DNA from: a virus | Reading direction: 5' to 3' (one strand) | Length of the DNA stretch: 41,821 bases | Virus record (IMG/VR): IMGVR_UViG_3300034190_000128 | Span: 1 to 41,821 of that record | Part shown: one piece after another, positions 40,288 through 41,821 of the stretch | Numbering within the stretch: the first letter of the stretch is position 1 | How the letters are laid out: each line of letters starts with the position of its first letter | The notes under the pieces: generated by a model | Seen by the model: only the letters and a program-made list of their open reading frames with translations | What the model was told of the DNA's origin: nothing | Databases searched by the model: none | Program-made: the position numbers and the translations under genes

Positions 40288-40315
40288 AAGGGGCTGCTTA
40301 ACGCGGCCCCTTTTT
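40288..40315 (+). terminator. Strong terminator after the major capsid gene
   Basis: GGGGCTGC and GCGGCCCC pair (8 bp, one wobble) around TTAAC, flanked by AA/TT, then TTTTT on the + strand. Downstream genes must rely on read-through or another promoter. Confidence 0.85.
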
Positions 40316-40328
40316 CATGGAGGAAGAG

Positions 40329-40892
40329 ATGAAAAAACTTATCTTGGCTTTGATATTGCTGGGCGGAACCGCTCAGGCGGGTATCACCACTTGTACAGGC
40401 GAATACGCACTGTGTGCTGCATCGACGTGCAAACCCACTGGGAAAATGATTACTGGGACCAGCGGAATCGCCTACCCAGAAGTAGCGTGCAAATGCCCTA
40501 TCCTCAACGGGGAAGCTATCGCAGACACCACAATGGGCAACATGCAGGGTTCATGCGATCCGACCGATAGCGAGCATGTATGGAGCTTATTTGCCCCCAA
40601 GAAATACTACCCGCAAGAGGCCAGCAACTTTAGCAAGCTGATGCGAAACATGAAGGTAACTGTGCAAGAATGCGATGCCAGCCTCAACCAAGGCGCTAGG
40701 GCCAGCAACTGCTTTAGCTGGAACTGCGAGATAGGCCCAAACGGAATAGCTGAGTGCAAGTGTCCTATGGGGCAACAGCCACCTGCGACTACGTTTCTGA
40801 CTGAAGCGGGTCAGGGAAACCCAGAGGCGTGCTACCAGCACCCGGTGAGCCTTCCTATTGCCACAGAAGTTATGGAGGTTGAGCAAGAATAA
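40329..40892 (+). CDS. Secreted Cys-rich protein after the capsid gene (187 aa)
   Basis: Begins MKKLILALILLGGTAQA, a classic signal peptide with a likely signal peptidase I site after AQA. The mature part has many Cys (TTCTGEYALCAASTC, CKCPILN, NCFSWNCE, ECKCPMG), pointing to a disulphide-rich periplasmic or extracellular protein. GGAGGAAGAG precedes the ATG; the in-frame ATG 12 bases upstream is leader. It sits 14 bases after a strong terminator, between capsid and small virion genes. Such a gene in a head operon resembles a moron that alters the host envelope. Confidence 0.75.
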   Translation: MKKLILALILLGGTAQAGITTCTGEYALCAASTCKPTGKMITGTSGIAYPEVACKCPILNGEAIADTTMGNMQGSCDPTDSEHVWSLFAPKKYYPQEASNFSKLMRNMKVTVQECDASLNQGARASNCFSWNCEIGPNGIAECKCPMGQQPPATTFLTEAGQGNPEACYQHPVSLPIATEVMEVEQE

Positions 40893-41025
40893 AGAGGCTC
40901 TTTCTTTTTGTTTAAACCTAGTGTATTCTGTCCTTACTAGGGCAAACATCAGCTTTGTAGACAGGTTACCGCCCTCCTGACGTTGCATAGACTACAAAGC
41001 GAATCCTTATGCAAAGGGTACTAAA

Positions 41026-41250
41026 ATGGCTTCGACTACATTTTCAGGTCCAGTGACCTCAACCGCTGGTTTCATTGGCGATATCAAAGTTCCAACATAC
41101 ACAGTTGCGAACGCTCCTTCCGCTTCCGATGCTGGAGCTGGTACGCTTGTGTACGTTTCTAACGGCGCAGCAGGCGCAGCTATCTTGGCCTTCTCTGACG
41201 GCACTGATTGGAAGCGTTCCGACACAGGTGCTACAATCGCCGCAGCATAA
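41026..41250 (+). CDS. Small virion protein (74 aa)
   Basis: Begins MASTTFSGPVTSTAGFIGDI; small residues and a GTLVYVSNGAAGAAILAFSD beta pattern typical of short structural or fibre-like head proteins in marine phages. AAAGGG lies upstream. The 130-base gap before it contains an inverted repeat CCTAGT/ACTAGG (40918-40942) but no gene. Confidence 0.65.
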   Translation: MASTTFSGPVTSTAGFIGDIKVPTYTVANAPSASDAGAGTLVYVSNGAAGAAILAFSDGTDWKRSDTGATIAAA

Positions 41251-41261
41251 GGGGTTAGGTT

Positions 41262-41471
41262 ATGAGTAGGTTTAAAGCACCCTCTACCGAAGAACTCGCC
41301 CGGCGTGGACTATATCCTGATGGGTCTCCCATCAAAACTATTCCTGTTCGCGCTCGAAATGATAACGGTACGCTTAAAGCAGACGACCCTTCCACACCTG
41401 ATGTGAATGAGGCTTGGGAAGAGAAACCTGTTAAAAAGAAGCGTGGCCGTCCCTCAAAAAAGAAGGACTAG
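41262..41471 (+). CDS. Small basic protein with AT-hook-like tail (69 aa)
   Basis: Ends EKPVKKKRGRPSKKKD; the KRGRPSK core is the AT-hook pattern that binds the DNA minor groove. The N-terminus (FKAPSTEELARRGLYPDG) is polar. It may coat or contact packaged DNA, or bind the capsid. ATG follows AGGTT in a leader like that of the next gene. Confidence 0.65.
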   Translation: MSRFKAPSTEELARRGLYPDGSPIKTIPVRARNDNGTLKADDPSTPDVNEAWEEKPVKKKRGRPSKKKD

Positions 41472-41474
41472 GTT

Positions 41475-41759
41475 ATGGCTGGACAAGAGGTTCGAGCATT
41501 CAACTTCGCAGTGGGCGACACCCCTGCAGTTGTAGGACCGTCACGGGGTAGGCTTCAGGGGGTTCTGGTAAACGCCGCTGCAGCCGCCGCCTTCACTATT
41601 CGTAATGGCAGTGCCACAGGTGATATCATACTTGATTTGACCCTACCTACGGGCTGGAATGACGTATATATCCCTAATGATGGTATACTCGCTGATAACG
41701 GTTGTTTTGTTTCCGCCTTTACCGGAGCGGGCAGCAAGATGACGTTACTTATAGAGTGA
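41475..41759 (+). CDS. Small beta-rich virion protein (94 aa)
   Basis: Begins MAGQEVRAFNFAVGDTPAVV, with Gly/Ala-rich beta strands (GRLQGVLVNAAAAAAFTIR) and an ending SKMTLLIE; typical of short head or head-tail proteins in marine phages. The leader GACTAGGTTATG resembles the leader of the previous gene. Confidence 0.6.
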   Translation: MAGQEVRAFNFAVGDTPAVVGPSRGRLQGVLVNAAAAAAFTIRNGSATGDIILDLTLPTGWNDVYIPNDGILADNGCFVSAFTGAGSKMTLLIE

Positions 41760-41765
41760 TACGTT

Positions 41766-41821
41766 ATGGCTGGTCGGGAAGTAAGTTCAATATCCAGAGT
41801 TGGGACTAGCGAGCCGTTTGA
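41766..41821 (+). CDS. Small virion protein, 3'-truncated
   Basis: Starts MAGREVSSISRVGTSEPF and is cut by the window edge. The MAG(Q/R)EV start resembles the preceding gene, suggesting paralogous small structural proteins. Confidence 0.5.
   Translation, partial: MAGREVSSISRVGTSEPF

Noticed and set aside
1-41821. tRNA genes and lysis genes
   Set aside because: Reading both strands by eye gave no convincing tRNA cloverleaf or endolysin motif; they may lie outside the window.

Overview
The window is a continuous piece of a tailed double-stranded DNA phage genome. It has head, packaging and portal genes, a phage-type family A DNA polymerase, a primase-helicase and almost no non-coding DNA. The very long virion protein, the P22-type portal-like protein, the Gln/Ala-rich internal proteins and the lack of any tape-measure or tail-tube gene here suggest a podovirus-like particle. 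The virion proteins look like those of uncultured marine phages, probably infecting a Gram-negative bacterium, but host and family are inference. Both ends lie inside the virion-gene block, so the genome is incomplete or arbitrarily opened. Tail, fibre and lysis genes would lie beyond the edges. No integrase, tRNA or CRISPR array was seen.

Layout. (1) 1-10170, + strand: three large virion genes, ending with a 2238-residue protein that carries a metallopeptidase-like HEMTH motif. (2) 10250-29575, - strand: a long early/replication operon read leftward from a sigma70-like promoter at 29672-29700 to an intrinsic terminator at 10169-10200. In transcription order it holds: small Zn-ribbon proteins; a DUF3150-like / MoxR ATPase / metallopeptidase-VWA module; several unknown proteins; a VRR-NUC nuclease; a cluster of very small overlapping genes; a pentamer-periodic non-coding tract; a DUF6378-like protein; DNA polymerase; a RecB/Cas4-like nuclease; an SNF2 helicase; an HTH protein; an SSB-like protein; and a primase-helicase. 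(3) 29614-30417: a non-coding hub with two opposed arrays of a 9-bp repeat (candidate replication origin) and three long direct repeats. (4) 30418-31213, - strand: a two-gene unit with its own promoter and terminator. (5) 31601-41821, + strand: a late promoter, then small and large terminase, portal, a GroES-like co-chaperonin, scaffold, head proteins, major capsid, a secreted Cys-rich protein and small virion proteins. A small membrane-protein gene inserted in reverse orientation sits between terminase and portal.

The most unusual feature is a dispersed 15-bp palindrome, GTAGTGNNNCACTAC. It occurs 13 times (one copy with an arm mismatch) between 16.4 and 31.4 kb and was not seen in the virion-gene blocks. 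Some copies lie directly upstream of ribosome binding sites, some supply the stop codon of the upstream gene, and four lie inside genes at codons that appear to tolerate them. The asymmetric centre changes strand across the candidate origin. A second unusual feature is a ~540-bp tract at 20.28-20.82 kb with a degenerate 5-bp periodicity and no convincing gene.

Many - strand genes start with the leader GGAGAAyAACATG. Where this leader is itself preceded in frame by ATG, reading frames appear to begin MENNM. Starts given here are placed after that ribosome binding site.
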